Positions 1 to 9,705 of a stretch of 64,000 nt of DNA are shown piece by piece. Positions within the stretch are counted from its first letter, which is position 1, and each line of letters begins with the position of its first letter. The DNA is from Rhabdobacter roseus (GTDB lineage: Bacteria; Bacteroidota; Bacteroidia; Cytophagales; Spirosomataceae). Made by a program: the position numbers and the translations under genes. The stretch spans positions 496,001 through 560,000 of the forward strand of contig NZ_JACHGF010000002.1 in NCBI RefSeq assembly GCF_014202275.1, in the 5' to 3' direction. Below the pieces are notes generated by a model. That model made no database searches, was not told where the DNA came from, and saw only the letters and a list, made by a program, of their open reading frames with translations.

Positions 1-588
1 CATGTAGGTATTTTTCCCGAGCAAGCTACCAACTGGGACTACATTGCCGACAAGCTGGCACTGGTGCCCGACGCCAGCCCGACGGTACTTAACCTATTTG
101 CGTATACCGGGGCGGCTTCCCTGGCCGCCAAAGCCGCCGGAGCCGACGTTACGCACGTCGACGCGGTGAAGCAGGTGATCAGCTGGTCTAGGGATAATAT
201 GGAGCTGAGTGGGTTGGACAACATCCGGTGGGTCGTCGAGGACGCCATGAAGTTTGTGAAGCGGGAGGTGCGGCGCGGGCGCAAGTACCACGGCCTCATC
301 CTGGACCCGCCCGCCTACGGCCGGGGCCCCGAAGGAGAAAAGTGGCTGCTGGAAGAACAAATCAACGAAATGCTGCGGCTTTGCGCCCAGCTACTACACA
401 AAGAGAATTACTTTTTTATCATCAATCTTTACTCACTGGGTTTTTCGGCCCTGATTTTAGAAAACCTGGTGAAAGCCCATTTTGGCCATCCGGCGCAGCA
501 CGAACTGGGTGAGCTGTACCTGCTCGATTCGTTCGACAAAAAATTACCGCTCGGAGTTTTTTCCCGTTTTTCGGATCTGACTGTGTAA
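1..588 (+). CDS. Class I SAM-dependent methyltransferase, RlmI-like (5' partial)
   Basis: The frame is open from the first base, so the gene begins upstream of the window and only its C-terminal 195 residues are present. The segment LNLFAYTGAASLAAKAAGA is the SAM-binding motif I of a Rossmann methyltransferase. An acidic residue follows in VTHVDA, and DPPAYGRGP is the motif IV (DPP) of RlmI-type and related rRNA methyltransferases. Family knowledge suggests a base methyltransferase acting on 23S rRNA, probably on cytosine C5. The exact target cannot be told because the PUA-like N-terminus, if present, lies outside. It sits upstream of translation genes, which fits an rRNA-modifying role. Confidence 0.75.
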   Translation, partial: HVGIFPEQATNWDYIADKLALVPDASPTVLNLFAYTGAASLAAKAAGADVTHVDAVKQVISWSRDNMELSGLDNIRWVVEDAMKFVKREVRRGRKYHGLILDPPAYGRGPEGEKWLLEEQINEMLRLCAQLLHKENYFFIINLYSLGFSALILENLVKAHFGHPAQHELGELYLLDSFDKKLPLGVFSRFSDLTV

Positions 589-621
589 AATACGTCGTAA
601 TTCCGCAATTTTGCATTTAGC

Positions 622-654
622 TCGAAAAAGCCCCGTCCGGTTTTTCTTTTTCGA
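622..654. repeat. Perfect 9-bp inverted repeat upstream of the TPR lipoprotein
   Basis: TCGAAAAAG at 622-630 pairs exactly with CTTTTTCGA at 646-654 across a 15-base spacer. It lies between the methyltransferase stop and the next start codon at 669. It could terminate the upstream transcript or fold in the 5' leader of the TPR gene. No clear T-run follows, so terminator function is uncertain. Confidence 0.35.
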
Positions 655-668
655 ATTCGGCGTTAGCG

Positions 669-1886
669 ATGAATGAATGTCCTCTGTTAGTAAAGGCCTG
701 GGTAGTCCTGTCCCTCTGGATAGGCACCAGCTGCTTGGTATCGTGCCAAACCGATGCCCGAAACGCTACGCGTATACCTCCTCCCGCTACCAAAAAAATG
801 AAATCCAACTGGCAGAAGGACGCTATTTTGGCGTTGTCTAATGCCATTGACCGGCGCATCGACCTGGACGCTAACTTGTACAAAAGAAGTAGGATTTACT
901 TGGATAACGAAGAGTACAACCAGGCCTTGACGGACATTAACCAGGCGATTGGTAGCCGGGATAACGTGGGCGAATACTACCTCTTGCGGGCTAAAATTAA
1001 CCGTGAACTCAATGCCATTGACCAGGCCCTGGAAGATGTACAGCGCGCCGAAGCGCTGCAGCAGTCGAGCCCGGAGCTCTACGTACTCATGGCCGACATT
1101 TTGCAGGAAAGAAAAAGCTACCGGGAAGCCCAGCGCTACCTGAACCGTGCCGTGCAAATGGCTCCATACGAAGGCAGCGCCTACTATGTAAAAGGCATGA
1201 TGCAAAGCCGCTTGGGTGACACCCTCTCGGGTTTGGCCAGCCTGGCTCGTGCCATCAATTACAATCCACGATTGCTCCGGGCCTACCAGCAGAGTACCGT
1301 TATCTATACCCGGCTGGGTGACCTGACCAACGCAATTCGCTACAACGACCTGGCCCTTAAGCGATTCCCCAAAGATCCCGAGTTATACTTTGAAAAAGCG
1401 GAGATCTATCGTTCTGCTCACCAGCTCGACAGCGCCCTGTTTAGCTATAAGAAAGCCGTGGCGCTGGACCCGGCTCTGCCCCATGCCTACTACCACATGG
1501 CTTCCATTTATTTTAAGTGGAAAGTGTACGCTCCCGCTCTTCGCGCCTACGAGGAGGTACTTAAGCTCAATAAGGATTTTCCGCAGGCTCACTACCTGAT
1601 CGGGCTGTGCTACGAGCGGCTGGGAAACTACGATAAAGCCAAGGAATTCTACACCCTGGAAAACGAACGGGATGCCGATGAACCCCTGGCCCGGGCGGGC
1701 CTCTGGCGAATCCAACGCTACGAATCCATGCGTTATGCACCGGCCTCCGACTTGATCGAGGATGAATCCGATCCCCGCTTGGTCCCTCGGGTACTTGACA
1801 CTACCCGCATCAAGATCAACACGATTCAACCCCGTCGTACCCTCGATATGGGCACGGATACCAGTCGGACGATCCGAATTAAATAA
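669..1886 (+). CDS. TPR-repeat lipoprotein
   Basis: The 405-residue product starts with a hydrophobic signal segment ending in the lipobox LVSC (Cys26), so it is predicted to be lipid-anchored in the envelope. From about residue 55 to 345 it is a run of tetratricopeptide repeats, with typical A/Y/P spacing such as YYLLRAKINREL and AYYHMASIYFKWKVYAPAL. TPR solenoids act as protein-protein scaffolds; no enzymatic motif is visible. The C-terminal 50 residues are polar and lack TPR. The gene ends 42 bases before thrS on the same strand, so it may be cotranscribed with it. The partner is unknown. Confidence 0.85.
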   Translation: MNECPLLVKAWVVLSLWIGTSCLVSCQTDARNATRIPPPATKKMKSNWQKDAILALSNAIDRRIDLDANLYKRSRIYLDNEEYNQALTDINQAIGSRDNVGEYYLLRAKINRELNAIDQALEDVQRAEALQQSSPELYVLMADILQERKSYREAQRYLNRAVQMAPYEGSAYYVKGMMQSRLGDTLSGLASLARAINYNPRLLRAYQQSTVIYTRLGDLTNAIRYNDLALKRFPKDPELYFEKAEIYRSAHQLDSALFSYKKAVALDPALPHAYYHMASIYFKWKVYAPALRAYEEVLKLNKDFPQAHYLIGLCYERLGNYDKAKEFYTLENERDADEPLARAGLWRIQRYESMRYAPASDLIEDESDPRLVPRVLDTTRIKINTIQPRRTLDMGTDTSRTIRIK

Positions 1887-1928
1887 GATCAGAATTACTA
1901 CAATACGAATCAAATACAGTTCCCCTGA

Positions 1929-3872
1929 ATGAAAGATCAATCCAATATTAAAATTACCCTTCCCGACGGTAGTACCCGCGAATACCCCCAAGGTATATCG
2001 GGGCTGGAAATTGCCCAGAGCATCAGCGAAGGGCTGGCCCGTAATGTGTTGGCCGCTCAGGTAAATGGTGAAGTGTGGGATGCCACCCGTGCCATTGATA
2101 CCGACGCCGACGTAAAGTTACTCACCTGGAACGACCCCGAAGGGCAAGCCACCTTCTGGCATTCATCCGCTCACTTACTGGCCGAGGCCCTGGAGGCGCT
2201 TTACCCCGGCGTGAAGTTCGGGACGGGACCTTCCCTTGAAAAGGGCTTTTACTACGACGTAGACTTGGGGGAGCACTCTATCTCGCAGGAAGATTTTCCG
2301 AAGATTGAGGCTAAAATGCTGGAACTGGCCCGCCAAAAAAATGCTTACGTACGCCAACCTATTAGCAAGGCCGAGGCCATTGCCTTTTTTACCGAGAAAG
2401 GCGACGAGTACAAGCTAGAGTTGATTGATGGCCTGGAAGATGGCTCCATTACCCTCTACACCCAGGGAGGCTTTACGGATCTCTGCCGGGGCCCGCACGT
2501 GCCGGGGACCGGTTTCATCAAAGCGGCCAAACTAACCAACGTAGCCGGAGCCTACTGGCGCAATAAGCAGGAAAACAAAATGCTGACCCGCATCTACGGC
2601 ATTACGTTCCCGAAACAAAAAGAGCTGGATGACTACCTGACGCTAATCGAAGAAGCCAAAAGACGCGATCACCGTAAGCTGGGTAAAGAGCTGGAATTGT
2701 TTACGTTTTCAGAAAAAGTAGGACAAGGACTGCCGCTATGGCTGCCCAAGGGTGCCATGCTGCGCGAGCGACTGGAAAGCTTTCTGCGCAAGGCACAGCT
2801 CCGGGCGGGGTACCTTCCGGTGGTAACGCCCCACATTGGAAGCAAGGAACTCTACGTTACCTCGGGGCACTGGGACAAGTACGGGAAAGATTCCTTTCAG
2901 CCCATCAAAACCCCTAACGTGGGCGAAGAGTACCTACTGAAGCCAATGAATTGTCCGCACCACTGCGAGATTTACAAGTCGTCGCCCCGCTCGTACCGGG
3001 ACCTACCCCTGCGCCTGGCGGAGTTTGGAACCGTGTACCGCTACGAGCAGAGCGGTGAGCTGCACGGCCTGACCCGCGTACGCGGTTTTACCCAGGACGA
3101 CGCCCACATTTTCTGCCGTCCCGAGCAAGTGAAGGAAGAGTTCGTCCGGGTGATCGACCTGGTCCTTTACGTATTCCGTACGCTGGGCTTCAACGAGTAC
3201 AGCGCCCAGATTTCCCTTCGTGACCCTGACGATAAACAAAAGTACATTGGCAAAGACGAAGATTGGGAAAAGGCCGAAAGTGCCATCATTGAAGCGGCGC
3301 AAGAGCGCGGTCTCAACACCATAACCGAACTGGGCGAAGCCGCTTTTTACGGCCCCAAGCTTGATTTTATGGTACGCGATGCGCTGGGGCGCAAATGGCA
3401 GCTGGGTACCATCCAGGTGGACTACCAGCTTCCCCAGCGCTTCGAACTGGAGTACGTAGGCTCGGACAATCAGAAGTACCGGCCCGTAATGATCCACCGG
3501 GCCCCCTTCGGCTCCATGGAGCGCTTCATTGCCATCCTGATCGAGAATACCGCCGGGCAATTCCCGCTCTGGCTCTCACCCGACCAGATTGCCATTTTAC
3601 CCATTTCGGACAAGTACTCCGACTACGCCGATGAGGTTTTCTTTGCCCTGCAAGACAGCGACATCCGGGGATTTGTGGATCACCGTGACGAAAAAATTGG
3701 CCGGAAAATCCGGGATGCAGAAGTATCCAAGGTACCTTTCATGCTTATAGTGGGAGAAAAGGAGCAGGCCGAAGGCAAGGTTTCCATCCGTCGCAAGGGA
3801 GAAGGTGATTTAGGAACCATGCTGATCGCCGAATTTGCCGCGTTTTTCCAAAAAGAAGTCAAAATAGCTTGA
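1929..3872 (+). CDS. thrS: Threonine--tRNA ligase
   Basis: This 647-residue class II aminoacyl-tRNA synthetase charges tRNA-Thr. It has the family's full architecture: an N-terminal TGS domain (about 1-65), an editing domain with [11 protein letters not shown] (HxxxH) near residue 78, a catalytic core, and a C-terminal anticodon-binding domain starting near [11 protein letters not shown]. The zinc-site cysteine lies in [10 protein letters not shown], motif 2 lies around [11 protein letters not shown], and motif 3 is [13 protein letters not shown]. Length is normal for the family. It is followed by infC, rpmI and rplT, the classical translation block found in many bacteria. Confidence 0.98.
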   Translation: MKDQSNIKITLPDGSTREYPQGISGLEIAQSISEGLARNVLAAQVNGEVWDATRAIDTDADVKLLTWNDPEGQATFWHSSAHLLAEALEALYPGVKFGTGPSLEKGFYYDVDLGEHSISQEDFPKIEAKMLELARQKNAYVRQPISKAEAIAFFTEKGDEYKLELIDGLEDGSITLYTQGGFTDLCRGPHVPGTGFIKAAKLTNVAGAYWRNKQENKMLTRIYGITFPKQKELDDYLTLIEEAKRRDHRKLGKELELFTFSEKVGQGLPLWLPKGAMLRERLESFLRKAQLRAGYLPVVTPHIGSKELYVTSGHWDKYGKDSFQPIKTPNVGEEYLLKPMNCPHHCEIYKSSPRSYRDLPLRLAEFGTVYRYEQSGELHGLTRVRGFTQDDAHIFCRPEQVKEEFVRVIDLVLYVFRTLGFNEYSAQISLRDPDDKQKYIGKDEDWEKAESAIIEAAQERGLNTITELGEAAFYGPKLDFMVRDALGRKWQLGTIQVDYQLPQRFELEYVGSDNQKYRPVMIHRAPFGSMERFIAILIENTAGQFPLWLSPDQIAILPISDKYSDYADEVFFALQDSDIRGFVDHRDEKIGRKIRDAEVSKVPFMLIVGEKEQAEGKVSIRRKGEGDLGTMLIAEFAAFFQKEVKIA

Positions 3873-3885
3873 CAACTTTATTTTT

Positions 3886-3920
3886 TTTGTCTATTATTCC
3901 CGGAGCAGGCACTACTTTTG
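3886..3920 (+). promoter_or_regulatory. Candidate Bacteroidota-type promoter for infC
   Basis: TTTG (3886-3889) and TACTTTTG (3913-3920, matching TAnnTTTG) are 23 bases apart, at the long end of the usual spacing for the Bacteroidota primary sigma factor. Transcription would begin a few bases after 3920. That would leave the upstream GTG at 3925 essentially without a leader and supports the ATG at 3988 as the infC start. Based on sequence match only. Confidence 0.4.
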
Positions 3921-3987
3921 TGAAGTGTCTGTTTTAACTCGTATATTATTCACCACAAAACCCAGTTTATTCACTCAAATCCAACAT

Positions 3988-4542
3988 ATGGCATTAAGAA
4001 GACCCCCACGCGTCAGGTCCCGAGTTCCCGAAGAGCCCTATCGTATCAACGAACGCATAACGGCCAAAGAAGTCCGTTTAGTCGGAGATAACATCGAGAT
4101 AGGTATTTATGAAACAAGTAAAGCCCGAGCCATTGCCGAATCTCAAAGTCTTGATTTGGTTGAAATCGCTCCTACCGCGGTTCCGCCCGTCTGTAAGGTA
4201 GTTGATTACTCTAAATTCAAATACGAGCAAAAAAAGAAACAGAAGGAGATTAAGGCCAAGGCGCAGAAAGTTGTGATCAAGGAAATTCGGTTTGGTCCTA
4301 ATACTGACGACCATGACTTTGAATTTAAAGTAAAACACGCAACTAATTTTCTAAAAGAAGGCTCCAAGGTAAAGGCTTACGTTCACTTCGTGGGTAGGAC
4401 TATCGTGTTCAAAGAGCGGGGTGTTAATCTACTGAATCGTTTTTCTGAGGCGCTGACTGACTTCGGAAAGCTGGAAATGGAACCGAAGCTGGAGGGCAAA
4501 CGAATGACCATCATTCTGGCTCCTCTGCCGCCCAAAAAGTAA
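3988..4542 (+). CDS. infC: Translation initiation factor IF-3
   Basis: IF-3 binds the 30S subunit and enforces correct start-codon selection and subunit dissociation. The 184-residue product has the N-terminal domain ([17 protein letters not shown]...) with the conserved [15 protein letters not shown] segment. A lysine-rich linker ([16 protein letters not shown]) and the C-terminal domain ([17 protein letters not shown]...) follow. The frame is open upstream to a GTG at 3925, but the 21 extra residues do not resemble IF-3. The ATG at 3988 gives the expected length and N-terminus MALRRPP. It lies 115 bases after thrS with a candidate promoter between them. Confidence 0.96.
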   Translation: MALRRPPRVRSRVPEEPYRINERITAKEVRLVGDNIEIGIYETSKARAIAESQSLDLVEIAPTAVPPVCKVVDYSKFKYEQKKKQKEIKAKAQKVVIKEIRFGPNTDDHDFEFKVKHATNFLKEGSKVKAYVHFVGRTIVFKERGVNLLNRFSEALTDFGKLEMEPKLEGKRMTIILAPLPPKK

Positions 4543-4591
4543 GGCCGGTTTTTATTTTTATATCGCTCTATATCTTTTAGCTAATAGATTC

Positions 4592-4640
4592 ATCGTAGGT
4601 AGTTTGTGTCTTATCACAAGCGACCTACGATTTTTTTTTT
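4592..4640 (+). terminator. Hairpin plus T10 between infC and rpmI
   Basis: ATCGTAGGT (4592-4600) pairs perfectly with ACCTACGAT (4623-4631), and inside it TTGTG (4604-4608) can pair with CACAA (4615-4619). Ten T residues occupy 4631-4640. This is a textbook intrinsic terminator or attenuator placed between infC and the two ribosomal protein genes. Confidence 0.75.
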
Positions 4641-4653
4641 AAATGAATCTTCG

Positions 4654-4661
4654 TAGATTTG
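4654..4661 (+). promoter_or_regulatory. Candidate -7 element upstream of rpmI
   Basis: TAGATTTG matches the Bacteroidota -7 consensus TAnnTTTG and lies just after the infC/rpmI hairpin, 43 bases before the rpmI start. No convincing -33 TTTG is seen because the upstream bases are the terminator T-run. It would let rpmI-rplT be transcribed independently of infC. Confidence 0.3.
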
Positions 4662-4703
4662 CAGGCTGTTTCAAATTACTTCAACAATTAATACCGATTT
4701 GTC

Positions 4704-4898
4704 ATGCCAAAAATGAAATCAAACTCCGGAGCTAAGAAGCGTTTTGCGCTGACAGGCACCGGGAAAATCAAGCGCAAGCACGCTTTTCACAGCCACATCC
4801 TCACCAAAAAGTCAACCAAGCGTAAGCGTCGCTTAGTGAAGACTACCCTGGTGGATGACACCGAAAAGCACCGCGTCATGCGTCTCCTGGCACTTTAA
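4704..4898 (+). CDS. rpmI: Large ribosomal subunit protein bL35
   Basis: The 64-residue, very basic protein begins [14 protein letters not shown] and contains [19 protein letters not shown], the bL35 signature. bL35 is a small component of the 50S subunit. Length matches the family (about 64-66). It is the first gene of an rpmI-rplT pair, downstream of an attenuator-like hairpin. Confidence 0.97.
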   Translation: MPKMKSNSGAKKRFALTGTGKIKRKHAFHSHILTKKSTKRKRRLVKTTLVDDTEKHRVMRLLAL

Positions 4899-5005
4899 GT
4901 GCTACCTACCTACTTTGTTTAGTTGGTTTTTACTTGTTAAACCCGGCTGCTGGTAATAAGCCTCTTTTTTAGAAGAGCGCCAACCGCCAAAAAACATTCG
5001 AATTT

Positions 5006-5350
5006 ATGCCACGTTCAGTAAATCACGTTGCGTCGCGTGCAAGACGTAAGAAAATCTTAAAGATGGCCAAAGGGTACTTTGGTCGTCGGAAAAACGTTTG
5101 GACCGTTGCCAAGAATGCCGTTGAGCGCGCTTTGCAATATGCCTACAAAGGTCGTAAGCAGAAAAAGCGCAACTTCCGCGCGCTGTGGATTCAGCGTATC
5201 AACGCTGGTGCCCGTCAAAACGGGCTATCCTACTCGGCCTTCATTGGTAAATTACACGACTCGGGTATTGAGCTCAACCGGAAGGTACTGGCTGACTTAG
5301 CCATGAACCATCCGGAGGCTTTTAAAGCCATCGTTGAAAAAGTAAAATGA
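5006..5350 (+). CDS. rplT: Large ribosomal subunit protein bL20
   Basis: The 114-residue basic protein begins [19 protein letters not shown] and contains [20 protein letters not shown] and the conserved RRDRKR-like region ([20 protein letters not shown]). bL20 is needed for early 50S assembly and in several bacteria represses its own operon. It lies 107 bases after rpmI and is followed within 10 bases by a strong intrinsic terminator, so it closes the block. Confidence 0.98.
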   Translation: MPRSVNHVASRARRKKILKMAKGYFGRRKNVWTVAKNAVERALQYAYKGRKQKKRNFRALWIQRINAGARQNGLSYSAFIGKLHDSGIELNRKVLADLAMNHPEAFKAIVEKVK

Positions 5351-5359
5351 AACAGCCTA

Positions 5360-5385
5360 TCCCCGCTCCGGCGGGGATTTTTTTT
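5360..5385 (+). terminator. Intrinsic terminator after rplT
   Basis: CCCCGC (5361-5366) and GCGGGG (5371-5376) form a GC-rich stem with a TCCG loop, extended by a T-A pair, and are followed by eight T residues (5378-5385). It directly follows the rplT stop codon. Confidence 0.9.
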
Positions 5386-5665
5386 GCCCATTCTGCTCAA
5401 AGTACCTGCTTCCCGTTTCTTCCCTGCGCACCACTATATCCCTATCCGTGCGAATCACAAGTACCTGCGCTGACACGCCTACTGCCATTGTACTTTCCCA
5501 TACTGCCAGTAAATGGCACTTTTCGACATTCAGCATTGAGGGTGATGTACCGGTAGAATATAATCTGTCAATTTGTCACAGTAGCTTCCTGAGCTAATCA
5601 CTGGTATACCCTTTTTGCTTTTTTGATCCAGACAAAAAGAACTTCAATAAAACAGTTTTGATACA
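5386..5665. other. Intergenic region upstream of dnaK
   Basis: About 280 bases with no supported gene. It must hold the dnaK promoter, but no clear TTTG/TAnnTTTG pair and no CIRCE-like inverted repeat (TTAGCACTC type) was recognised. Confidence 0.5.
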
Positions 5666-7579
5666 ATGGGAAAAATTATCGGCATTGACTTAGGAACAAC
5701 CAACTCCTGCGTAGCTGTCATGGAAGGTAATGAGCCAGTAGTGATCGCTAACAGCGAAGGGGCTCGTACAACTCCTTCGATGGTCGCTTTTATGGACAAT
5801 GGAAATGGCGAACGTAAAGTAGGTGCTCCGGCTAAACGTCAGGCCATTACCAATCCTAAGCACACCATCAGTTCCATCAAGCGTTTCATGGGCAAACGCT
5901 ACGATGAAGTATCCAGTGAAATGAAAACAGTGGCCTACGATGTAGAAAAAGGCCCTAACAATACGCCACGGGTGCGCATCGGAGAGCGTCAGTACACGCC
6001 GCAGGAAATCTCGGCTTTCATTTTGGTAAAAATGAAGCAAACCGCCGAAGACTACCTGGGCCAGGAAGTAAAAGAGGCCGTTATTACGGTACCTGCTTAC
6101 TTCAACGACGCTGAACGCCAGGCTACCAAAGAAGCCGGTCAGATTGCGGGCCTGGATGTAAAACGCATCATCAACGAGCCTACCGCTGCGGCGCTGGCCT
6201 ACGGCCTGGATAAGCAAAACCAGGATATGAAAATCGCCGTTTTTGACCTGGGTGGCGGTACTTTTGATATTTCAATTCTTGAACTTGGTGACGGGGTCTT
6301 TGAAGTAAAATCTACGGATGGAGATACCCACTTAGGTGGTGACGATTTCGATCAGGTGATTATCAACTGGCTGGCCGACGAATTCAAAAAAGACGAAGGG
6401 TTGGATCTTCTGCAAGATCCTATGGCGCTGCAACGGTTGAAAGAAGCCGCCGAGAAAGCCAAGGTAGAGCTTTCAAGCTCTACGCAGACGGAAATTAACC
6501 TACCGTATATCTTCCCGGTAAACGGCATTCCTAAGCACTTGGTACGTTCGCTCTCGCGGGCTAAGTTTGAGCAACTGGCCGATCAGCTATTCCAGCGGAT
6601 GATGGAACCCTGCCGCCGGGCCATGAAAAACTCCGGCATTAACACCAAAGATATTGACGAAGTGATTTTGGTAGGAGGCTCGACCCGGATTCCTCGCGTG
6701 CAGGAGGAAGTGGAGAAGTTTTTCGGACGGAAACCATCTAAAAGTGTAAACCCTGACGAAGCGGTAGCCATTGGGGCGGCCATTCAGGGCGGGGTACTTA
6801 CGGGTGAGGTTAAGGATGTACTGCTTCTGGACGTTATCCCTCTGTCGCTGGGTATCGAAACCCTGGGTGGGGTATCGACCAAGCTGATTGAGGCCAACAC
6901 GACGATTCCTTCCAAAAAAACCGAGACATTCTCTACGGCCGCTGACAACCAGCCTTCGGTAGAAATCCACGTCTTACAGGGAGAACGGCCCCTGGCCAAC
7001 CAAAACCGCACGCTCGGCAGATTCCACTTGTCGGACATTCCTCCGGCACCGCGCGGAGTTCCCCAAATCGAAGTGACCTTTGACGTGGATGCTAACGGTA
7101 TTCTTAACGTGTCGGCACGCGATAAAGGAACCGGCAAGGAGCAAAAAATTCGCATCGAAGCTTCCAGCGGTTTAACGGATGCTGAAATCAACCGTATGCG
7201 GGAAGAAGCCAAAGCCAACGAGGCTTCCGATAAAGCCGAACGGGAAAAAATCGAGAAGCTCAATGCGGCCGATACCATGCTTTTCTCTACCGAGAAACAG
7301 CTGAAAGAATACGGCGATAAACTGTCGGCTGGCAATAAGTCGGCCATTGAAGGCGCGCTAGGCGAACTTCGCACGGCTTATCAGGGACAGGATTTGTCGG
7401 GCATCGACGCGGCTATGGAGAAGCTCAATGCCGCCTGGCAGGCTGCTTCTCAGGAAATTTACGCGGCCGGACCACAGGATGGTGCCACCGCTGGTGCACC
7501 GGATGGCGACGGATCTGCTCAAAGCAAGGCTACGAGCGATGACAACGTCACGGATGTAAACTTTGAAGAAGTAAAATAG
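5666..7579 (+). CDS. dnaK: Molecular chaperone DnaK (Hsp70)
   Basis: The 637-residue product is a complete Hsp70, the ATP-driven chaperone that binds exposed hydrophobic peptides with DnaJ and GrpE. The nucleotide-binding domain shows the phosphate-1 motif [13 protein letters not shown] at the N-terminus, [17 protein letters not shown], the phosphate-2 motif [13 protein letters not shown] and the adenosine motif [15 protein letters not shown]. The substrate-binding domain starts near [14 protein letters not shown]. The C-terminal tail ends in [10 protein letters not shown], close to the EEVK/EEVD-type end of bacterial DnaK. No dnaJ or grpE is adjacent, so it is an isolated transcription unit with its own terminator. 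Confidence 0.98.
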   Translation: MGKIIGIDLGTTNSCVAVMEGNEPVVIANSEGARTTPSMVAFMDNGNGERKVGAPAKRQAITNPKHTISSIKRFMGKRYDEVSSEMKTVAYDVEKGPNNTPRVRIGERQYTPQEISAFILVKMKQTAEDYLGQEVKEAVITVPAYFNDAERQATKEAGQIAGLDVKRIINEPTAAALAYGLDKQNQDMKIAVFDLGGGTFDISILELGDGVFEVKSTDGDTHLGGDDFDQVIINWLADEFKKDEGLDLLQDPMALQRLKEAAEKAKVELSSSTQTEINLPYIFPVNGIPKHLVRSLSRAKFEQLADQLFQRMMEPCRRAMKNSGINTKDIDEVILVGGSTRIPRVQEEVEKFFGRKPSKSVNPDEAVAIGAAIQGGVLTGEVKDVLLLDVIPLSLGIETLGGVSTKLIEANTTIPSKKTETFSTAADNQPSVEIHVLQGERPLANQNRTLGRFHLSDIPPAPRGVPQIEVTFDVDANGILNVSARDKGTGKEQKIRIEASSGLTDAEINRMREEAKANEASDKAEREKIEKLNAADTMLFSTEKQLKEYGDKLSAGNKSAIEGALGELRTAYQGQDLSGIDAAMEKLNAAWQAASQEIYAAGPQDGATAGAPDGDGSAQSKATSDDNVTDVNFEEVK

Positions 7580-7598
7580 GGCTGATATTGCCCCACTA

Positions 7599-7633
7599 AT
7601 CCCCACCGGACTTTTTTGGTGGGGATTTTTTTT
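7599..7633 (+). terminator. Intrinsic terminator after dnaK
   Basis: ATCCCCACC (7599-7607) pairs with GGTGGGGAT (7618-7626) and is followed by a T-run through 7633. Confidence 0.88.
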
Positions 7634-7747
7634 ACCCCGCACCATTGACAAAAATAAAATAGCCTGCTTCATTGGGTAATGGATTTACCTAAAGGAATTG
7701 GTATCGTTTTTTTAAAGCAAGCATTGTTCAACAAACGATAAACAGAT

Positions 7748-7963
7748 ATGAACTTCAACATCCATTCTCCTGAATTAGCTTATTTATCGCCTACAACGCG
7801 TGAAAGAGCGATAGTGATCGCTCAACAAATGATTTTACATCAACGGGTATCGCCTAAGGAGGCAATTCGTGAGGCCATTAACGTAGCTAAGAACTGGGCC
7901 GTGAAGAGTGTAAATCGGCAAGTATGGAAACGACTTAAAAAAGCAGATCGGGAAGCCATATGA
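7748..7963 (+). CDS. Small conserved-looking protein of unknown function (71 aa)
   Basis: The 71-residue product MNFNIHSPELAYLSPT... is amphipathic and mostly helical in appearance. It has a basic, Trp-containing C-terminus (NVAKNWAVKSVNRQVWKRLKKADREAI). I do not recognise a family. Its stop codon overlaps the next gene's start in an ATGA arrangement (7960-7963), a strong sign that it is really translated and coupled to the SDR gene. The basic helical character would suit a small nucleic-acid-binding or regulatory protein, but that is only a guess. Confidence 0.7.
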   Translation: MNFNIHSPELAYLSPTTRERAIVIAQQMILHQRVSPKEAIREAINVAKNWAVKSVNRQVWKRLKKADREAI

Positions 7964-8766
7964 GTCAGGGAAAATTTGAAAATCAGACTGTTATTGTAAC
8001 GGGAGCCAGCTCTGGGCTCGGCAAAGCCTGCGCCATTCATATGGCAGGCCAGGGAGCCAACGTCGTGATCAACTACCACAGCGGTAAAGACAAAGCGGAA
8101 GAAGTGTTGGAAGAGGTGGAAAAGAAGGGCGGTAAGGGGATCATAGTAAAAGCAGATGTGAGCAAAGAAGACGCTGTACTGAAACTTTACGAAGCTACCC
8201 TTAAAGAATACGGAAAGCTGGATGTTCTGGTCAGTAACGCGGGTATGCAGGTAGATGCCCCCTTTCTGGATATGACGCTGGATCAGTGGCAAAAGGTAAT
8301 TGACATCAACCTTACGGGCCAGTTTCTCTGTACCCGGGAGGCCGCCCGCCAGTTCATGAAGCAGGCCAAGGGCAAGAAGTCCTCGACGGCTATCGGCAAG
8401 ATGGTCATGATGAGTTCGGTGCATGACATCATTCCCTGGGCGGGCCACATCAATTACGCGGCATCGAAGGGTGGTATTCTCATGTTGATGCGCTCTATTG
8501 CTCAGGAATTGGCCCCACACAAAATACGGGTCAACGCGGTAAGTCCGGGTGCCATCAAAACGGCTATTAACAAAGACGTGTGGGAAGATGAAGAAAAGGC
8601 AAAAGAACTACTCAAACTCATCCCCTACCAACGGATTGGAGTAGCAGAAGACGTCGCCAAGGCCGTAGCCTGGCTGGCTTCGGACGAGTCGGACTACGTA
8701 AACGGAGAAACCATCTACATCGACGGCGGTATGACCCTTTATCCTGAGTTCTCGGACAACGGCTAA
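7960..8766 (+). CDS. SDR-family oxidoreductase, glucose-1-dehydrogenase-like
   Basis: The 268-residue protein is a classical short-chain dehydrogenase/reductase. It has the cofactor motif TGASSGLG near residue 15, the structural motif NAG (VSNAGMQ), the catalytic Ser in MMSSVHDI and Tyr/Lys in YAASKGG. INYHSG after the second strand suggests an NADP(H)- or NAD-dependent enzyme of the glucose 1-dehydrogenase group. The C-terminal YVNGETIYIDGGMTLYP is typical of that subgroup. The substrate cannot be fixed from sequence. It overlaps the upstream 71-residue gene by four bases. Confidence 0.9.
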   Translation: MSQGKFENQTVIVTGASSGLGKACAIHMAGQGANVVINYHSGKDKAEEVLEEVEKKGGKGIIVKADVSKEDAVLKLYEATLKEYGKLDVLVSNAGMQVDAPFLDMTLDQWQKVIDINLTGQFLCTREAARQFMKQAKGKKSSTAIGKMVMMSSVHDIIPWAGHINYAASKGGILMLMRSIAQELAPHKIRVNAVSPGAIKTAINKDVWEDEEKAKELLKLIPYQRIGVAEDVAKAVAWLASDESDYVNGETIYIDGGMTLYPEFSDNG

Positions 8767-8859
8767 GGCAATTAATACTAAGTCTGGTACCTTGTAAGTA
8801 GCAATGTACATTATTTTTAACACAACGAGACAAACGCTCTTGGGCAAAAGAAATAATCA

Positions 8860-8894
8860 AAAAAACTCCCACAGGTACCTGTGGGAGTTTTTTT
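8860..8894. terminator. Bidirectional perfect-palindrome terminator
   Basis: ACTCCCACAGGT and ACCTGTGGGAGT form an uninterrupted palindrome centred at 8876/8877, flanked by A-run (8859-8865) and T-run (8888-8894). It can end both the SDR gene (+) and the OmpA gene (-). Its centre is GGTACC, the same core as the dispersed motif in this window. Confidence 0.85.
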
Positions 8895-8934
8895 GATAGG
8901 CGCTAACTAATCTATAGCTGTTAAATCACCTGGT

Positions 8935-9627
8935 TTATTTTTTCAAAACGGCCGCTTCTTTACCTTGAGCGGCGTCCTTTTTAAGCTTTTCATTGGCCAC
9001 AATAACCACTTCAACCCGCCGATTTTGCTGACGACCCGCCTCGGTATCGTTGGAGGCAATAGGCTGCATTTTACCGTAGCCAACGGTATCGAGCCGTTTA
9101 CGAGCCACCTTATCCGAGCGCAGGTACTGGGCTACGGCGGCGGCTCTACGCTCCGACAGCTTCTGGTTGTAAGCCTCGGTACCTTGTCCGTCGGTATGGC
9201 CTTCAATCAATATTTCGGTGTCTTCATACTTTTGAAGTACCTCCGCCAGGTTATCCAGGTTCTTTTTGGTAGCGCTCGTAAGCTCTGCGGAATCAAACCC
9301 GAACAGCAAGCCCGAATCAAAAGTCATCCGGATTCCCTCTCCTACGCGTTCCACTTTAGCACCCTCCACGCTCTTTTCAAGCTCTTTGGCCTGCTTATCC
9401 ATGTAGATGCCAATTACTGCTCCGGCTGAGCCCCCCACGGCGGCACCAATGATGGCCCCCACGGCGGTATTGCCCGCGGCTTTTCCAATGGCTGCTCCGG
9501 CTGCTCCACCGGCTCCCACGCCAATAAGCGCGCCCTTTTCCTGCCTTGATAACTTGCTATTTTTACAACTACTTAGGCTGGATGCCGCTAAGGTGAGCGC
9601 AACGAGCCCTATGGTTACTGCTTTCAT
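8935..9627 (-). CDS. OmpA-family lipoprotein with glycine zipper
   Basis: The 230-residue product has a lipoprotein signal ending at lipobox LSSC (Cys21). A glycine-zipper membrane segment rich in GxxxG/AxxxG (about 36-72) comes next. The C-terminal OmpA peptidoglycan-binding domain follows (about 105-215), with IEGHTDGQGTEAYNQKLSERRA and a final NRRVEVVI. OmpA domains hold the outer membrane to peptidoglycan through diaminopimelate. The architecture matches the common YiaD-like lipoproteins. It is convergent with the SDR gene across a shared palindromic terminator. Confidence 0.9.
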   Translation of the reverse strand: MKAVTIGLVALTLAASSLSSCKNSKLSRQEKGALIGVGAGGAAGAAIGKAAGNTAVGAIIGAAVGGSAGAVIGIYMDKQAKELEKSVEGAKVERVGEGIRMTFDSGLLFGFDSAELTSATKKNLDNLAEVLQKYEDTEILIEGHTDGQGTEAYNQKLSERRAAAVAQYLRSDKVARKRLDTVGYGKMQPIASNDTEAGRQQNRRVEVVIVANEKLKKDAAQGKEAAVLKK

Positions 9628-9705
9628 AGATCAATATAATTAGTGAGTACAAGAATAACTCCTCCTCGTCGTGGGGTACTTACGACATGACTTCTCTTTC
9701 ATTAA

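Noticed and set aside
3925-3987. Upstream GTG start for infC
   Set aside because: The 21 extra residues do not match IF-3, and a candidate promoter -7 box ends at 3920, so transcription would start at or after this GTG.
5347-5556. 69-codon frame beginning in the rplT stop
   Set aside because: It runs straight through the strong terminator at 5360-5385 and encodes a Pro/Ser-rich sequence without features.
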